Below, one piece after another: positions 7,268-16,979 of a stretch of 30,057 nt of DNA. The DNA is taken from positions 1 to 30,057 of the forward strand of contig JANBQS010000159.1 of NCBI GenBank assembly GCA_027577415.1. Direction: 5' to 3'. Made by a program: the position numbers and the translations under genes. The DNA comes from Coemansia sp. RSA 922. Lineage: Eukaryota; Kickxellomycota; Kickxellomycetes; Kickxellales; Kickxellaceae. The notes under the pieces are model-generated. The model had not been told where the DNA came from. It saw only the letters and a program-made list of their open reading frames with translations, and searched no databases. Each line of letters starts with the position of its first letter. Position 1 is the stretch's first letter.

Positions 7268-8974
7268 ATGGGTCGTCCCGAAACCGACAGACACCCGACG
7301 GAAGGGCAACAGGGGCGCCGGCGTACCGGCCTAGTAGTTGCCAAGGTAGTGCTAGCAACTATGTTGCTCGCAGCAGTTGGAAGGTACTTTGGCGGACCCA
7401 TTGAGATGATACCGTGGCGACCTGGGTCCAGCAGTCCGGGCACTCGGCCCGTGGCGACGCCCATTCTACAGCTGCGTGAAGTATACCAGCAGTCGACGCC
7501 CAAGCCGCCAGCATCGCTGATGGCACTGTCTGTACAGGGCACTGAAGCGGGGCGCTTGGCACTCCGCGCATGGTACGACGACCAGGCAACACTGGCACGG
7601 CAACGCGGGTACGCATTCCCGTTCAGACTCGCCCGCTGGGACGGGGCCGAAGACCAGCGATCGCGCGACGCAAAGAGGGCGGGCTCTTGGCTGTCGCGGC
7701 TATTTTCGGGCGACATGGCAGTCAGTGGTGACGAGCAGCAGCAGCTGGCAGCGCAGCACACTCTGTCTTTTGCTGTCTCTGAGCCTATGTCCGCCATCTC
7801 CGTGGATGACGGAGCACGTGTGGCTGCGGGTGGCGGGGCTAAAGGCGTCCGCGCTACAGCAACTGCGCGCATGTTGCGGCGCATGCGGGCAGATTACTTG
7901 GACAGCAAGCACGGGCGGAGGTATAGCTACTGGTCGGAGACACCTGAGCGCGGCGGGGCTGGCCTCGTGAGCAACATTAGTGCGGAGGACGATGGCACGC
8001 CAGCTGGGCGGTGGAAGTACTATATCGACGATGGGCTGCTGGTGCCCAACATCACGCACAAGCCGACGCTGGTGCACTTGGCGCGCATGGCGGCCAATGC
8101 CTACCAGCCGACGACGTCCGAGACCTGGGAGCCGCTGGGCGACCGCTGGGACACGCACGAGTCGTTCGGGTGGACCGACGACGGAGTACGTGGCCATGTG
8201 TTTGCTGATGACCGCAATACCACCGTGGTGGTGACGCTGAAGGGCACGTCGTCGACGTTCTTCCTGGGCGGCGGCTCGGAGACGTCGGCGCGCGACAAGT
8301 TCAACGACAACCGCCTGTTCTCGTGCTGCTGCGCCTACGTCGACTTCACCTGGTCGACTGTCTGCGACTGCCACCGGCCTGGCGCCAAGTGCAGCACGAC
8401 GTGTCTGATGAATGAGCTGAACGACGAGGGCGCCGACAATTACTTTTTCGCCGCCGCCCAGATCATCATGGACGTTATTAAGCGCTACCCAGATGCTGAC
8501 GTCATTCTGACCGGCCACTCGCTTGGCGGGTCGCTGGCTACGCTAATGGGCCTTACTCTGGGCATCCCCGCCGTTGGCTTTGAGGCTCTCGGGGACCGCA
8601 TGGCTGCTCGCCGCCTGCACTTGCCCCTGCCGCCTGCTGTGGCGACGGAGCGCCTGCCGCTGTTCCATGTCGGAAACACCGCCGACCCTGTCTTCATGGG
8701 CATGTGCACGGGCCGCACCTCGTCTTGCTACTATGCCGGCTATGCACTTGAGTCTAAATGTCACAACGGCAGGATCATGGTCTTTGACACTGTGGCGCGT
8801 CGTAGCTGGCGCATGGATATCCGCCATCACCGCATCAACGAGGTCCTCTACTTGGTATTCGAGCCCTGGGGTATCACCGACCCGGAGGAGACTATCCCGC
8901 CGCTGCTGTCAGAGGACAAGGACTGCGTCGACTGTGGACTGTGGACCTTTTTCGACGAGGACTCGCCGCGATGA
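7268..8974 (+). CDS. ATG15: Autophagic/vacuolar phospholipase Atg15
   Basis: This 568-aa protein has an N-terminal signal anchor (about 21–40) followed by a lumenal class 3 lipase domain. The nucleophile elbow is TGHSLGGSLA with Ser418; Asp473 (GNTADPVF) and His520/521 (IRHHRINEV) complete a plausible Ser-Asp-His triad. The segment FKGT-like VTLKGTSS plus the cysteine-rich CCCAYVDFTW…CDCH block is characteristic of the Atg15 family. Known family role: lysis of autophagic and Cvt body membranes and phospholipid breakdown in the vacuole, delivered through the multivesicular body pathway. Length is near that of the yeast protein. The 3′ end is 53 bp from the earliest possible KEX1 start. Confidence 0.93.
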   Translation: MGRPETDRHPTEGQQGRRRTGLVVAKVVLATMLLAAVGRYFGGPIEMIPWRPGSSSPGTRPVATPILQLREVYQQSTPKPPASLMALSVQGTEAGRLALRAWYDDQATLARQRGYAFPFRLARWDGAEDQRSRDAKRAGSWLSRLFSGDMAVSGDEQQQLAAQHTLSFAVSEPMSAISVDDGARVAAGGGAKGVRATATARMLRRMRADYLDSKHGRRYSYWSETPERGGAGLVSNISAEDDGTPAGRWKYYIDDGLLVPNITHKPTLVHLARMAANAYQPTTSETWEPLGDRWDTHESFGWTDDGVRGHVFADDRNTTVVVTLKGTSSTFFLGGGSETSARDKFNDNRLFSCCCAYVDFTWSTVCDCHRPGAKCSTTCLMNELNDEGADNYFFAAAQIIMDVIKRYPDADVILTGHSLGGSLATLMGLTLGIPAVGFEALGDRMAARRLHLPLPPAVATERLPLFHVGNTADPVFMGMCTGRTSSCYYAGYALESKCHNGRIMVFDTVARRSWRMDIRHHRINEVLYLVFEPWGITDPEETIPPLLSEDKDCVDCGLWTFFDEDSPR

Positions 8975-9027
8975 ATCAAACTATTTTATTTGCGAGGCGC
9001 TACTTGATGGTGGGATAGGCGGGGACA

Positions 9028-10948
9028 ATGGCTTGTCATCTGTGGCTTGACACACTTTTTTTATTTTATTTCTTCTCCTTTGTATTTTCAAACATATTTG
9101 CTATACTATTAATTTGGACATTCAGCACATTTCTAGAAGCATGTACCGTGTTAGAGACGAGGCGGCTGGTGCCAACAGCACCTTGCCTTTGCCAAATAAG
9201 GCCGAGTTTGCCGTCCGCCGTATTCCCTTTCAGGAAGGCGCAGAGTTTGACTCGCTCGAACAGTATGCAGGGTAAGTTCAACTCCACGTCAAACGCCGAC
9301 GGCTCAAGTGGCAACTTGTACCAAGTATTAAACATACAACTCGTTTTCATTTAGACAGCTCCCGGTGAAGAACGTAAAGGACAACATGTTCTTCTGGCTA
9401 GTCACAAATACAACAAACACGTACAACAAGGACAAGCTAGTAATCTGGCTCAACGGCGGGCCTGGTTGCACGAGCCTAGACGGTGTGTTCCTGGAGAACG
9501 GGCCGTACAAGTTTGACGGACCAAACCGTTTGCGTTTCCGAGACCATAGCCTATCGCAGCAATTCGACGTCCTCTATATAGACCAGCCCTTTGGCACTGG
9601 GTTTAGCGTGGCCAGTACCGAGAACTATGCGAAAACCTATAGGGAGGCAACGCAGACACTATTGGAGTTTTTGCGTCGATTCTATACGGTGTTTCCTGAG
9701 CTCCGACAGCGCCAACTGTATGTTGCCGGTGAGTCTGAGGCTGGCACTTACATACCGTATTTAGCAGAGGCGATACTCAAAATGCCCACTACTGAGCGCT
9801 TTGCCCTATCGGGTTTGATGATCGGTAATGGCTGGATCGATCCTCTGCCTATGTATATGTCGTATGGGGAGATACTGACTCGCCATGAGTTGCTGACTCC
9901 TGAGGTATACTCGGGTATGCTGAAATTGATGGATAGCTGTGCGAAGGAGTTTAAGCGCGCGCCGCAGCCCGTGCACACCGACGTTTGCGAGCGTATTCCG
10001 ATGGTGTTTTTGAACGAGGGCGGGCCCAAACCCGGTATGTGCTACAACATGTATGACCTGCGGTTGACTGATACGCAGCCCTCTTGTGGTATGAACTGGC
10101 CGCCGGAAATCTCCATCTACACTGAGTACCTGAATAGAGCGGACGTTCAGAAGGCTATCAATGTGAGGGATGCCCCGGCTGTGTGGACTGAGTGTAGCGA
10201 CTTGCCGAGTAAGAAACTCAAACACGATGATACGCCGCCTGCTAGTATCCCACTTCGTAGTGTGTTGAACTCGGGTATACCTGTGTTGTTGTTTGTGGGG
10301 AAAGAGGACTATTTGTGTAATTACGTGGGTACCGAATGGTCGATTGGCAATATGACGTGGGCTGGCAGTAAGGGGTTCCAAAATCCTGCGAAGAACGAAT
10401 GGCGTATCAATGGTCAGGTCGTGGGTAGTGTCGAGTCTGAGCGCGGACTTACCTATGCCCTGGTCTATAATGCCTCGCATATGGTCGGTGTGGATAAACC
10501 GCGCGAGATCCTCGACGTGTTTACAGCTTTCACTAACGCTTCGGCTGTTAACCTCGGGTTCTCCTCTACGTTTCGAGAGATTACTACGACTAAGCCGGTT
10601 GCTAGGGGCTCGGAAATGGGCAAGTGGCTGGGTCTGGGATTCCTGTTGTTTATTGTGCTTTTGTTCGCGCTTTGCTTCAAATTCCGCGTGAGAATCTTCT
10701 CTTGGTGGAAGCAGGACTCGCAGAGACTCGATGGCGATGGCCTGGTTGCCGCGAGGGCTGGATATGATCGCATGAGAGATGTGGAGGATGACGCGTTTAT
10801 GATGAGCGAGTTTACTTTTGCTAAATACCCTGGCGATGTCGAGGGCCTGCTGTTGGACGATGGATCGGCCTCTAGTCCTGATGAGGATATGACTGTTCTT
10901 GATAGTAGGCGGACTAGCCATATTCACTCGCCCAATGCAAATACATAA
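9028..10948 (+). CDS. KEX1: Kex1-type serine carboxypeptidase of the Golgi
   Basis: Exons are a 5′ part ending at 9271 and 9355–10948; the 83-bp intron 9272–9354 (GTAAG…TTTAG) is clear because it splits the Gly codon of YAG-QLPV. The S10 peptidase domain shows WLNGGPGCTSLDG, the nucleophile motif GESEAG (family usually GESYAG), Asp in KEDYLCNY and His in NASHMVG. A C-terminal TM (WLGLGFLLFIVLLFALCF) and acidic cytosolic tail match Kex1, which trims C-terminal Lys/Arg from secreted precursors after Kex2. The start is uncertain. ATG 9141 gives 574 aa with no signal peptide. ATG 9028 plus a proposed 44-bp intron (9082–9125) gives 597 aa beginning with a hydrophobic MACHLWLDTLFLFYFFSF. I favour the latter because the family needs ER entry. 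Confidence 0.85.
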
Positions 10949-10997
10949 GAGTTGTATGGAATATATTTAGTAGTATGCAACCCATTGATATGTGTGT

Positions 10998-11813
10998 TTA
11001 GGCGGCGACTTCCTCGGGCTTTGCCGCCTCCTCATCCTCGGGCTTTGCTTCCTCGTCGTCCTCGAGCTCGATTAGGGGCGCCGGCTCCTCCTTTGCCGCG
11101 TCGCCTGCATTGGCGGCCTCAGCCTCGGCCACTCTCTTGGCATGAGCCGCCGCAGCGATCTTCATAGCTTCGCCAATCGGCGTATTGAAAATACAGCTCA
11201 GCAACACGTCGCTCTTCATCAGCTGCTGGTTCTCCTGGGTCCCTTCCTTCAAGGCCTTTTCTCTCTCGACCTCGCTCAAATCCTCGATATACCGGGCTCT
11301 CCTGCAGCTAGCAGCCTCAAAATCATGCTTCAACATCTCCTCCCTCAGCTCTCTCAGCCTCGAGCTATTAATCATCTCAGAGGCCGCTGGCATAATTCCA
11401 TTACCCCATCCCTTTTGCAGTCTCTCCGCTTCCTGAACTACGCTGACCATTTCGGCATTGAGCTCGGCTTCGGCGGCATTAAACTGGTGTAGGAACTCTT
11501 CAGACATGGCACCGGCTTTGACTAGGGCAGGGAGTGAGGCTTTGTTGGCTTGTACTTCGACGGCGCGCATAATATCGGTCATTGCACGGCGGATAAGAGC
11601 GGCTTTGAGGACTTCGTTGGAAACTGCTGTAGGTTCGGTCTTTTGGAGTGCGACTAGTGAGTAGTAGATTGAACGCTCTTCGTGGGTTGGGTACCAGGCT
11701 TCGAGTTTGGCAAGGGCAACGGCTTTGCGCTTGTGGTAGTAGTGTACGAACGTGCCGAATACTATACCCCACCCAAAAATATACACTAGAAGCATGCCAG
11801 TGCCCGACGCCAT
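10998..11813 (-). CDS. SEC66: Sec66/Sec71 subunit of the post-translational ER translocon
   Basis: This 271-aa protein starts at the ATG at 11813 (MASGTGML). A single N-terminal TM (about 7–25) is followed by a basic HKRK stop and the Sec66 core (LEAWYPTHEERSIYYSLV … ALIRRAMTDIMR … NAAEAELNAEMVSVVQEAERLQKGWG). Family role: with Sec62, Sec63 and Sec72 it supports post-translational import into the ER. The C-terminal about 40 residues are an unusual Ala/Glu/Asp/Pro/Lys-rich acidic tail. The gene ends 49 bp from KEX1 (convergent) and is divergent with RPF2. Confidence 0.9.
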   Translation of the reverse strand: MASGTGMLLVYIFGWGIVFGTFVHYYHKRKAVALAKLEAWYPTHEERSIYYSLVALQKTEPTAVSNEVLKAALIRRAMTDIMRAVEVQANKASLPALVKAGAMSEEFLHQFNAAEAELNAEMVSVVQEAERLQKGWGNGIMPAASEMINSSRLRELREEMLKHDFEAASCRRARYIEDLSEVEREKALKEGTQENQQLMKSDVLLSCIFNTPIGEAMKIAAAAHAKRVAEAEAANAGDAAKEEPAPLIELEDDEEAKPEDEEAAKPEEVAA

Positions 11814-12153
11814 TTTCCAAAGTAGAAGAGTGATGGTAGTCCTTTTGTGTGTGTAAAATTTAATAATAAAAAAGAAGTGGACGTGCAGATGAGAAATAAA
11901 AGTGAGAACGACGTTTCTTTTGAATAGGCTGACCAACAAACTCAGCCAATCGGCGGCAGCAAGCGCATAAGAGAGTAGTGAGATCAATCGAGTTGGCGAT
12001 CAGGATCACTGATGAAATAAAAATTTCAAGTTTTTTTTTTTTATAGAGGAGGCTGTTTTTTTTTTTACGCTTATACATTTTTTTTGTCAATTGTCTTTTT
12101 TTCTCTATTTTGTCGTTTAGTACGCCTCTCCTCTTTATTGTCTATATACACCG
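11814..12153. other. Divergent SEC66/RPF2 promoter region
   Basis: The 340-bp region has several T homopolymers (about 12031–12066) typical of nucleosome-poor fungal promoters. No gene is supported; open frames here lack ATG or are low complexity. Confidence 0.4.
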
Positions 12154-13166
12154 ATGCTGCTCAAACCGTAAGTCTCTTATCTCTCCTTTATTTTGCTCCA
12201 GTTTCTCTGACCACAGACTAAACTACCGCTATTTCGAAATTGTATAGAAAGGCCAAGAATGCGCGTGCTAAGCGGTTCCTTGTCAACCGCGATCCAAAGA
12301 TCGTTGAGAACGGCAAGACCGCGCTGTTTGTTCGCGGTAGCACAACCAGTCAAGTAATCCTGGATACCCTGAAGGACCTATATTCGTTGAGGAAGCCAGA
12401 CGCGATAAACTTTACAAAGAAGAACGAGATCCATCCATTCGACAGCGAGACCAGCATAGAGTTTTTTGCGCGCAAAAACGACAGCTCCCTGTTTGCCGTC
12501 GGCATGCACTCGAAGAAGCGGCCACACAACTTGATCTTGGGTCGTACGTTCAACTACAGTATCCTGGATATGATCGAATTGGGTGTTGAGCGGTGCACGA
12601 CTATGCAGCAGTTCAAGGCACAGACCTGCGCTATTGGGATGAAGCCTTTGATGATTTTCAACGGTGAGGCGTTTAACCAGAACGAGGATCTTGTGAGGCT
12701 GAAGAGTATTCTTTTGGACTTTTTCCGTGGTGAGGCCGCTGACAAGGTTTCTCTCAAGGGTTTGGAGTATGTTATTACTGTTACTGCGGGTCCGGCTGGT
12801 GCTAATGGTGAGACTGGATTGGTGTTTTTACGTACTTATACGACGACGCTGAAAAAGTCTGGTACGCGGCAGCCTCGTGTCGAGTTGGAGGAGATGGGCC
12901 CTTCGCTGGATCTGAGAGTTCGTCGGGTGCGCCAGCCTACGGATGATATGTGGAAGCAGGCGATCAAGATGCCGAGAGAATTGAAGGTCGTCAAGACCAA
13001 GAATATCTCGCGCGACGGGTTGGGCGACAAGTACGGTCGTATTCATGTCGGCAAGCAGGAGATCAATAAGATCCAGACTCGCAAGGTCAAGGCCCTCAAG
13101 AAACACCTCGACGATAAGCCTGGCAAGAGACAAAAGACTAGCGATGATATGGCCGATTCTGACTAG
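12154..13166 (+). CDS. RPF2: Ribosome biogenesis protein Rpf2 (Brix domain)
   Basis: Two exons: 12154–12167 (only 14 nt, ATG CTG CTC AAA CC) and 12248–13166, separated by an 80-bp GTAAGT…ATAG intron with an ACTAAAC branch-like site. Splicing yields a 310-aa protein starting MLLKPKAKNARAKRFLV, which fits the Rpf2 N-terminus. The Brix domain follows (KKNEIHPFDSETSIEFFARKNDSSLFAVGMHSKK; ILDMIELGVERC). Family role: with Rrs1 it brings the 5S RNP (5S rRNA, Rpl5, Rpl11) into pre-60S particles in the nucleolus. The tail is Lys-rich and likely a nuclear/nucleolar signal. Confidence 0.93.
12168..12247 (+). other. RPF2 intron 1
   Basis: Donor GTAAGT, acceptor TATAG; branch-like ACTAAAC about 30 nt before the acceptor. 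Splicing restores frame (CC|A) and supplies the only in-frame ATG. Confidence 0.85.
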
Positions 13167-13560
13167 GACAGTTTTTGTCACTATCTTTTTATTTCTCTCT
13201 TTCGTTTTCTATGTGGCAACTACGTCTCCTTTATCTCCATATGTTTGTAAGTGAAGTTTTGGTCGTCACGACACTTGCCTACCCCCTACCCCTGGGACCT
13301 TTGGTACCAAACTTTAAATGCATGGGCGGGATCGATGATGAAAGAGATTAGAGTTCCGTAGCCAATTGATCGCGGCCTGTATTGCGCCATCTTGGCCACA
13401 TGCCTCGCCTTTTTTATCTGTGCGCAAAGATAACGTCTTGTCTCGCCTGCATTCATGCTTATAAAGCAGACTTTTCCCTTCTCATGGACAGTGTGCACTT
13501 ATCGTCTTTAATCTTTTTTTCTTTTGGCATTTACTATAGCAACTTTATACACTTTCAATA
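13167..13560. other. Intergenic RPF2–MET1 region
   Basis: This region holds the RPF2 3′ end and the promoter of the siroheme gene. A minus-strand frame from ATG 13456 to 13286 (56 codons) is open but unsupported (see findings). No CACGTG site is seen here. Confidence 0.35.
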
Positions 13561-15123
13561 ATGACTGATGACAAGTTCCGTGACCCGCAAGGCGGTGGAT
13601 CTCTTATCCTCGCGTGGCAAGCGACAAACAAAACCGTGCTGATAGTAGGCGGAGGTGCAGTAGCCGCTGGACGCGCATTCAACGCACTCGAGGCAGATGC
13701 CCAAGTAGTTATAGTAGCGCCCGATATCAATGCCGAGCTTAGGTACCGGGTAGACCGGGGTCAAGTATCGTGGAGATCTCGCAAGTTTGAGGACACTGAT
13801 CTGGAGGGCGTCGACATGGTTCTCACGGCAATAGGCGATGCCGTAGAGTCGCGAAGAATCGTCGAGGTCTGTCGACAATTGCGAATCCCAGTGAACGCTG
13901 CTGATATCAACGATCTGTGCGACTTTTGGTTCATGTCAACGCATAGAGATCATTCGGTGCAAATCGCTGTTAGCACTAATTCCAAGGCACCACGGCTTGC
14001 TAATAGAATCAGGCGACAGGTTGCGGCGGCACTTCCGCGTGGTACTGGACTCGCTGTGGAGCAGATCGGCAGGCTGCGGAAACGTATTCGCGAGGCTGAC
14101 CCAAAGCCTGAGAGTAGCAAACGTCGTATGGCTTGGCTCATGCAGTTGTGCGATTACTGGCCCATCGAGCAACTGGCTAACCTGGACTCTGACAACATTG
14201 ATAGTTTGTTGGAGGCCTATGTGCGCAATGACGACCCGCAGACTATTGCGATCGCTCAGGATTCGGCTTCTGTTATCTCGTCGGATGGTGTGCCGAGCCC
14301 TGTACTCCATGGTCAGCTTGTTTCGGACAGCGCGATCTTGGCGCAACCGCTGGACAAGCGAGGTAAACTGACGCTGGTTGGCGCTGGAGTCGGCGATCCT
14401 GAGCTACTGACCGTGCGGGCACATCGGGCGTTGTTGGAGGCTGATATCGTGCTGGCGGACAAACTGATCCCCGAACCAGTATTAGACATTATCAAGTGCG
14501 AAGTATATACTGCCCGCAAATTCCCTGGTGCTGCTACCGAGGCCCAAGACGATCTGTATCGACGGGGACTAGAGGAGCTGGCAAAAGGGCGGCATGTCGT
14601 GCGGCTGAAGCAAGGCGACCCGTTTGTGTATGGCCGCGGCGGCGAGGAGATCTTGTTCTTCCGGAAGCACGGCTACGAGCCTGAGGCTATTCCTGGACTC
14701 ACTAGTGCTATTAACGGGCCTGGGCTGTGTGGAATTCCAGTGACCCACCGTGGAGTCGCTGACCAGGTCTTGGTACTATCGGGCGCCGATAGAAATGGCG
14801 CACTCCCCTCTATTCCGCATTATTTGGCTACGCGAACACTTGTTATTCTCATGTCTGTCAAGCGGCTGTCGCAGATAACTCAGCTGCTGAGTCAAAGCGG
14901 GCATCCGCCGGACCTGCCCGTGGCTATTGTCGAGCGAGCTGGCTGCCCTGACCAGCGTACTGTCCGAGGTACCCTGGAAACGATTGTGGATATTGTGGAC
15001 CGCGTGGGCCACAATGCGCCGGGCCTCATTGTTGCTGGCTTTGCGGTCAACGTCTTGTCAGACGCGGCCATCGAGGACAGGTACTTGGATGAGTCAACGC
15101 TGGGCTTGCATTCCACCGAATAA
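13561..15123 (+). CDS. MET1: Siroheme synthase: fused Met8-like dehydrogenase and Met1-like methyltransferase
   Basis: This 520-aa protein has two modules. Residues about 20–160 are a Met8/CysG-N-type NAD-binding precorrin-2 dehydrogenase: VLIVGGGAVAAGRA (26–39), Asp115 in NAADINDLCDF (the Asp known to matter in Met8) and STNSKAPRLANRIRR (138–152). Residues about 268–505 are a uroporphyrinogen-III C-methyltransferase: LVGAGVGDPELLT (272–284), GDPFVYGRGGEE (352–363) and GIPVTHRGVADQVLVLSG (391–408). Together they would turn uroporphyrinogen III into precorrin-2 and on to sirohydrochlorin or siroheme, the cofactor of sulfite (and nitrite) reductase. A linker of about 100 residues joins the modules. 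Whether the ferrochelatase step is done here cannot be read from sequence. Confidence 0.9.
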   Translation: MTDDKFRDPQGGGSLILAWQATNKTVLIVGGGAVAAGRAFNALEADAQVVIVAPDINAELRYRVDRGQVSWRSRKFEDTDLEGVDMVLTAIGDAVESRRIVEVCRQLRIPVNAADINDLCDFWFMSTHRDHSVQIAVSTNSKAPRLANRIRRQVAAALPRGTGLAVEQIGRLRKRIREADPKPESSKRRMAWLMQLCDYWPIEQLANLDSDNIDSLLEAYVRNDDPQTIAIAQDSASVISSDGVPSPVLHGQLVSDSAILAQPLDKRGKLTLVGAGVGDPELLTVRAHRALLEADIVLADKLIPEPVLDIIKCEVYTARKFPGAATEAQDDLYRRGLEELAKGRHVVRLKQGDPFVYGRGGEEILFFRKHGYEPEAIPGLTSAINGPGLCGIPVTHRGVADQVLVLSGADRNGALPSIPHYLATRTLVILMSVKRLSQITQLLSQSGHPPDLPVAIVERAGCPDQRTVRGTLETIVDIVDRVGHNAPGLIVAGFAVNVLSDAAIEDRYLDESTLGLHSTE

Positions 15124-15448
15124 TACTATTGGTGATTGCGATTAAATAGATCAAGGCGGTGATCACCAACATTTTCGCGCATTGTCTAAACGCGCCCAGT
15201 GTTTTCCAGAGTAGAGCATTTTGCCTTCATTTCTCGCAAATAAACTTTATTATTATTATTTCTGCCCAGTGCAGGATTCAAATGTAAGCATTGCGCGAGT
15301 CGAATCTACTTCCGACATTGGGTATATTATTTTTGTTCTTGGAATCGCTGATATATTAGCAGTTCGCAAACTGATTTATTACTTGAATTTGTCGTAACGT
15401 TTATTCGTATATAGGCCAAGTACTGACAAAGTCGGATCAGACGAAGAT
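15124..15448. other. Intergenic, promoter of the SR-protein gene
   Basis: The stretch contains a perfect 10-bp palindrome GGTGATCACC (15158–15167) and a TTATTATTATTATT run near 15250. The frame of the next gene stays open upstream of its ATG from about 15413 (ending TDKVGSDED), just after a TATATAG that could be a splice acceptor, so an unseen 5′ exon is possible. Confidence 0.35.
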
Positions 15449-16711
15449 ATGAGCGATAATAGAGCCCCCGCCTACGATGAGGGAAATGATGCAAATATGA
15501 AGTCACGCTCCCCTTCCCGCTCTCATTCGCGTTCGCGTTCTCGCTCTCGTTCTCGTTCTCGTTCTCGTTCTTTGTCTCGTTCGCCGTCGCGCTCTAGGTC
15601 TTATTCTCGGTCTGTTTCGCGCTCGCCCAGGCGCTCACCACGAGCACACGATGATCACTTGTCTCCGCCAATGGATGGCAGTCGTCGACACCGTTCGCCT
15701 GGACCTGGCGATCGCTACAACGACCATGGCCCAGATCGCGATGTTCGGGATCGCAGGCCTAGCTATGGCAGTCGCAGCAGGAGCTTCAGTCGTAGTCGTA
15801 GTTGCAGTCGCAGCTACAGCAGGAGCCCTATGCGCGATCGCAATTTTGGCAGGGATCGCGGTCCTGGCTATGGTAGTCGCAGTCGCAGTCGCAGCCGTAG
15901 CTTTAGCCGTAGCCGTAGCGTTGAGCGTCGTCGCGGCCGCGAACGCTCTTTCTCGCGTAGCCCTAGCCTCGCGAGATATGTGGATAGATCTGGACGTGGT
16001 CGTGGTGGCCAGAGCCCTGGTCCCAACCACCGCTCGCGCAGCCGCAGCTTTAGTCGCAGTCCAATGCGCGTGGTGGAGGAGCCTGCTGCTGCTGCTAGCA
16101 AACCTACTGTACCAAGGTTCATTGTCGTTGAGGGAGTTCCTGGCGGAAATGTATCAAAGGCGCACATGTCTGAAATATTTGGACCATACGGCAAAGTTTT
16201 ATCTGTCCAGTTTGACGCAGATTCTCCTAGAGCGCAGGGCGTGACTAAGTCGTATCTAGAATATGGAACCCCTGAGGAGGCCCAAAAGGCCAAAGACTAT
16301 ATGGATGGCGGCATGATCGGCAGGAGCAAGGTCGCGGTTTATATCTCTACGGTTGGACGACCTGGAGGTCCTGGTGGTCGTAGTGGACGCAGTGGTGGCA
16401 AACATAAAAACAGGGATCGCAGAGGTCGTCGAGACCGAGGACACATGGGATCTAGAGATGTGCGTCGTGATGACAGAGGAAGATTACCTTCTCGTCAGGG
16501 TCGTGGTGGCAGATACGGACGCTCGCCTTCGCCATATCGCGGTAGGCGCATGTCTCGCGATCGCCGCTCGCCCGTTCGCTCGAGGTCCCCCTATGGCCGT
16601 CGCTATGACAGTAGACAGAGATACCAAAACCGCTCGCCGTCGCCTAGGTACGGCGGATATCGGAGTGGTAGATACGCGCGCAGTCGCTCGTACTCTCGCA
16701 GCAGAAGGTGA
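15449..16711 (+). CDS. SR-type splicing factor with one RRM, RNPS1-like
   Basis: This 420-aa protein has an N-terminal RS domain (residues about 18–215, long runs of SR/RS dipeptides), one RRM (about 222–302: PRFIVVEGVPGG…MSEIFGPYGKVLSVQFD…KSYLEYGTPEEAQKAKDYMDGG) and a second Arg/Gly/Ser-rich tail. The MDGGMIGRSKV segment after helix 2 resembles the RNPS1 RRM. RNPS1 proteins join exon-junction/ASAP complexes and promote splicing. A general SR protein is the alternative. The ATG at 15449 gives a full RS domain, but the frame continues open upstream, so a further 5′ exon cannot be excluded. Probably nuclear. Confidence 0.8.
   Translation: MSDNRAPAYDEGNDANMKSRSPSRSHSRSRSRSRSRSRSRSLSRSPSRSRSYSRSVSRSPRRSPRAHDDHLSPPMDGSRRHRSPGPGDRYNDHGPDRDVRDRRPSYGSRSRSFSRSRSCSRSYSRSPMRDRNFGRDRGPGYGSRSRSRSRSFSRSRSVERRRGRERSFSRSPSLARYVDRSGRGRGGQSPGPNHRSRSRSFSRSPMRVVEEPAAAASKPTVPRFIVVEGVPGGNVSKAHMSEIFGPYGKVLSVQFDADSPRAQGVTKSYLEYGTPEEAQKAKDYMDGGMIGRSKVAVYISTVGRPGGPGGRSGRSGGKHKNRDRRGRRDRGHMGSRDVRRDDRGRLPSRQGRGGRYGRSPSPYRGRRMSRDRRSPVRSRSPYGRRYDSRQRYQNRSPSPRYGGYRSGRYARSRSYSRSRR
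15505..15580 (+). repeat. TCTCGT-type hexanucleotide repeat encoding Ser-Arg
   Basis: Consecutive CGTTCTCGTTCT-like units encode the first SR-dipeptide run of the SR protein. Being near-identical at DNA level, the tract could expand or contract in whole dipeptides without changing frame. Confidence 0.6.
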
Positions 16712-16979
16712 TTTGTGCAACGGCAGAGGTTGTGTTGTACGACGCTGTGAGTGAGCTTGTTTCTATTTTTTTTCTCAATCTTTTACTATTATTTGAAAAT
16801 AAAGGTTTATCCACAAACTTAATCATGCAGTTTCTGATTAATGCCTAATCGTCAAGCCAGGCTTGGTGATGTGGCAAATCGACGCTAACCAGCTTTTTTC
16901 TTCGTAATCGCCAACTCTTTGAATTTTTATTATTTTACTCTTTTAGATTTAGAATTGAATTTAGGTCGCTCTTTTTCTT

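Noticed and set aside
7700..8518. 272-codon minus-strand open frame opposite ATG15
   Set aside because: Shadow of a GC-rich coding region with intact lipase motifs on the other strand.
9806..10927. 373-codon minus-strand open frame opposite KEX1
   Set aside because: No recognisable domain; the plus strand encodes a clear serine carboxypeptidase.
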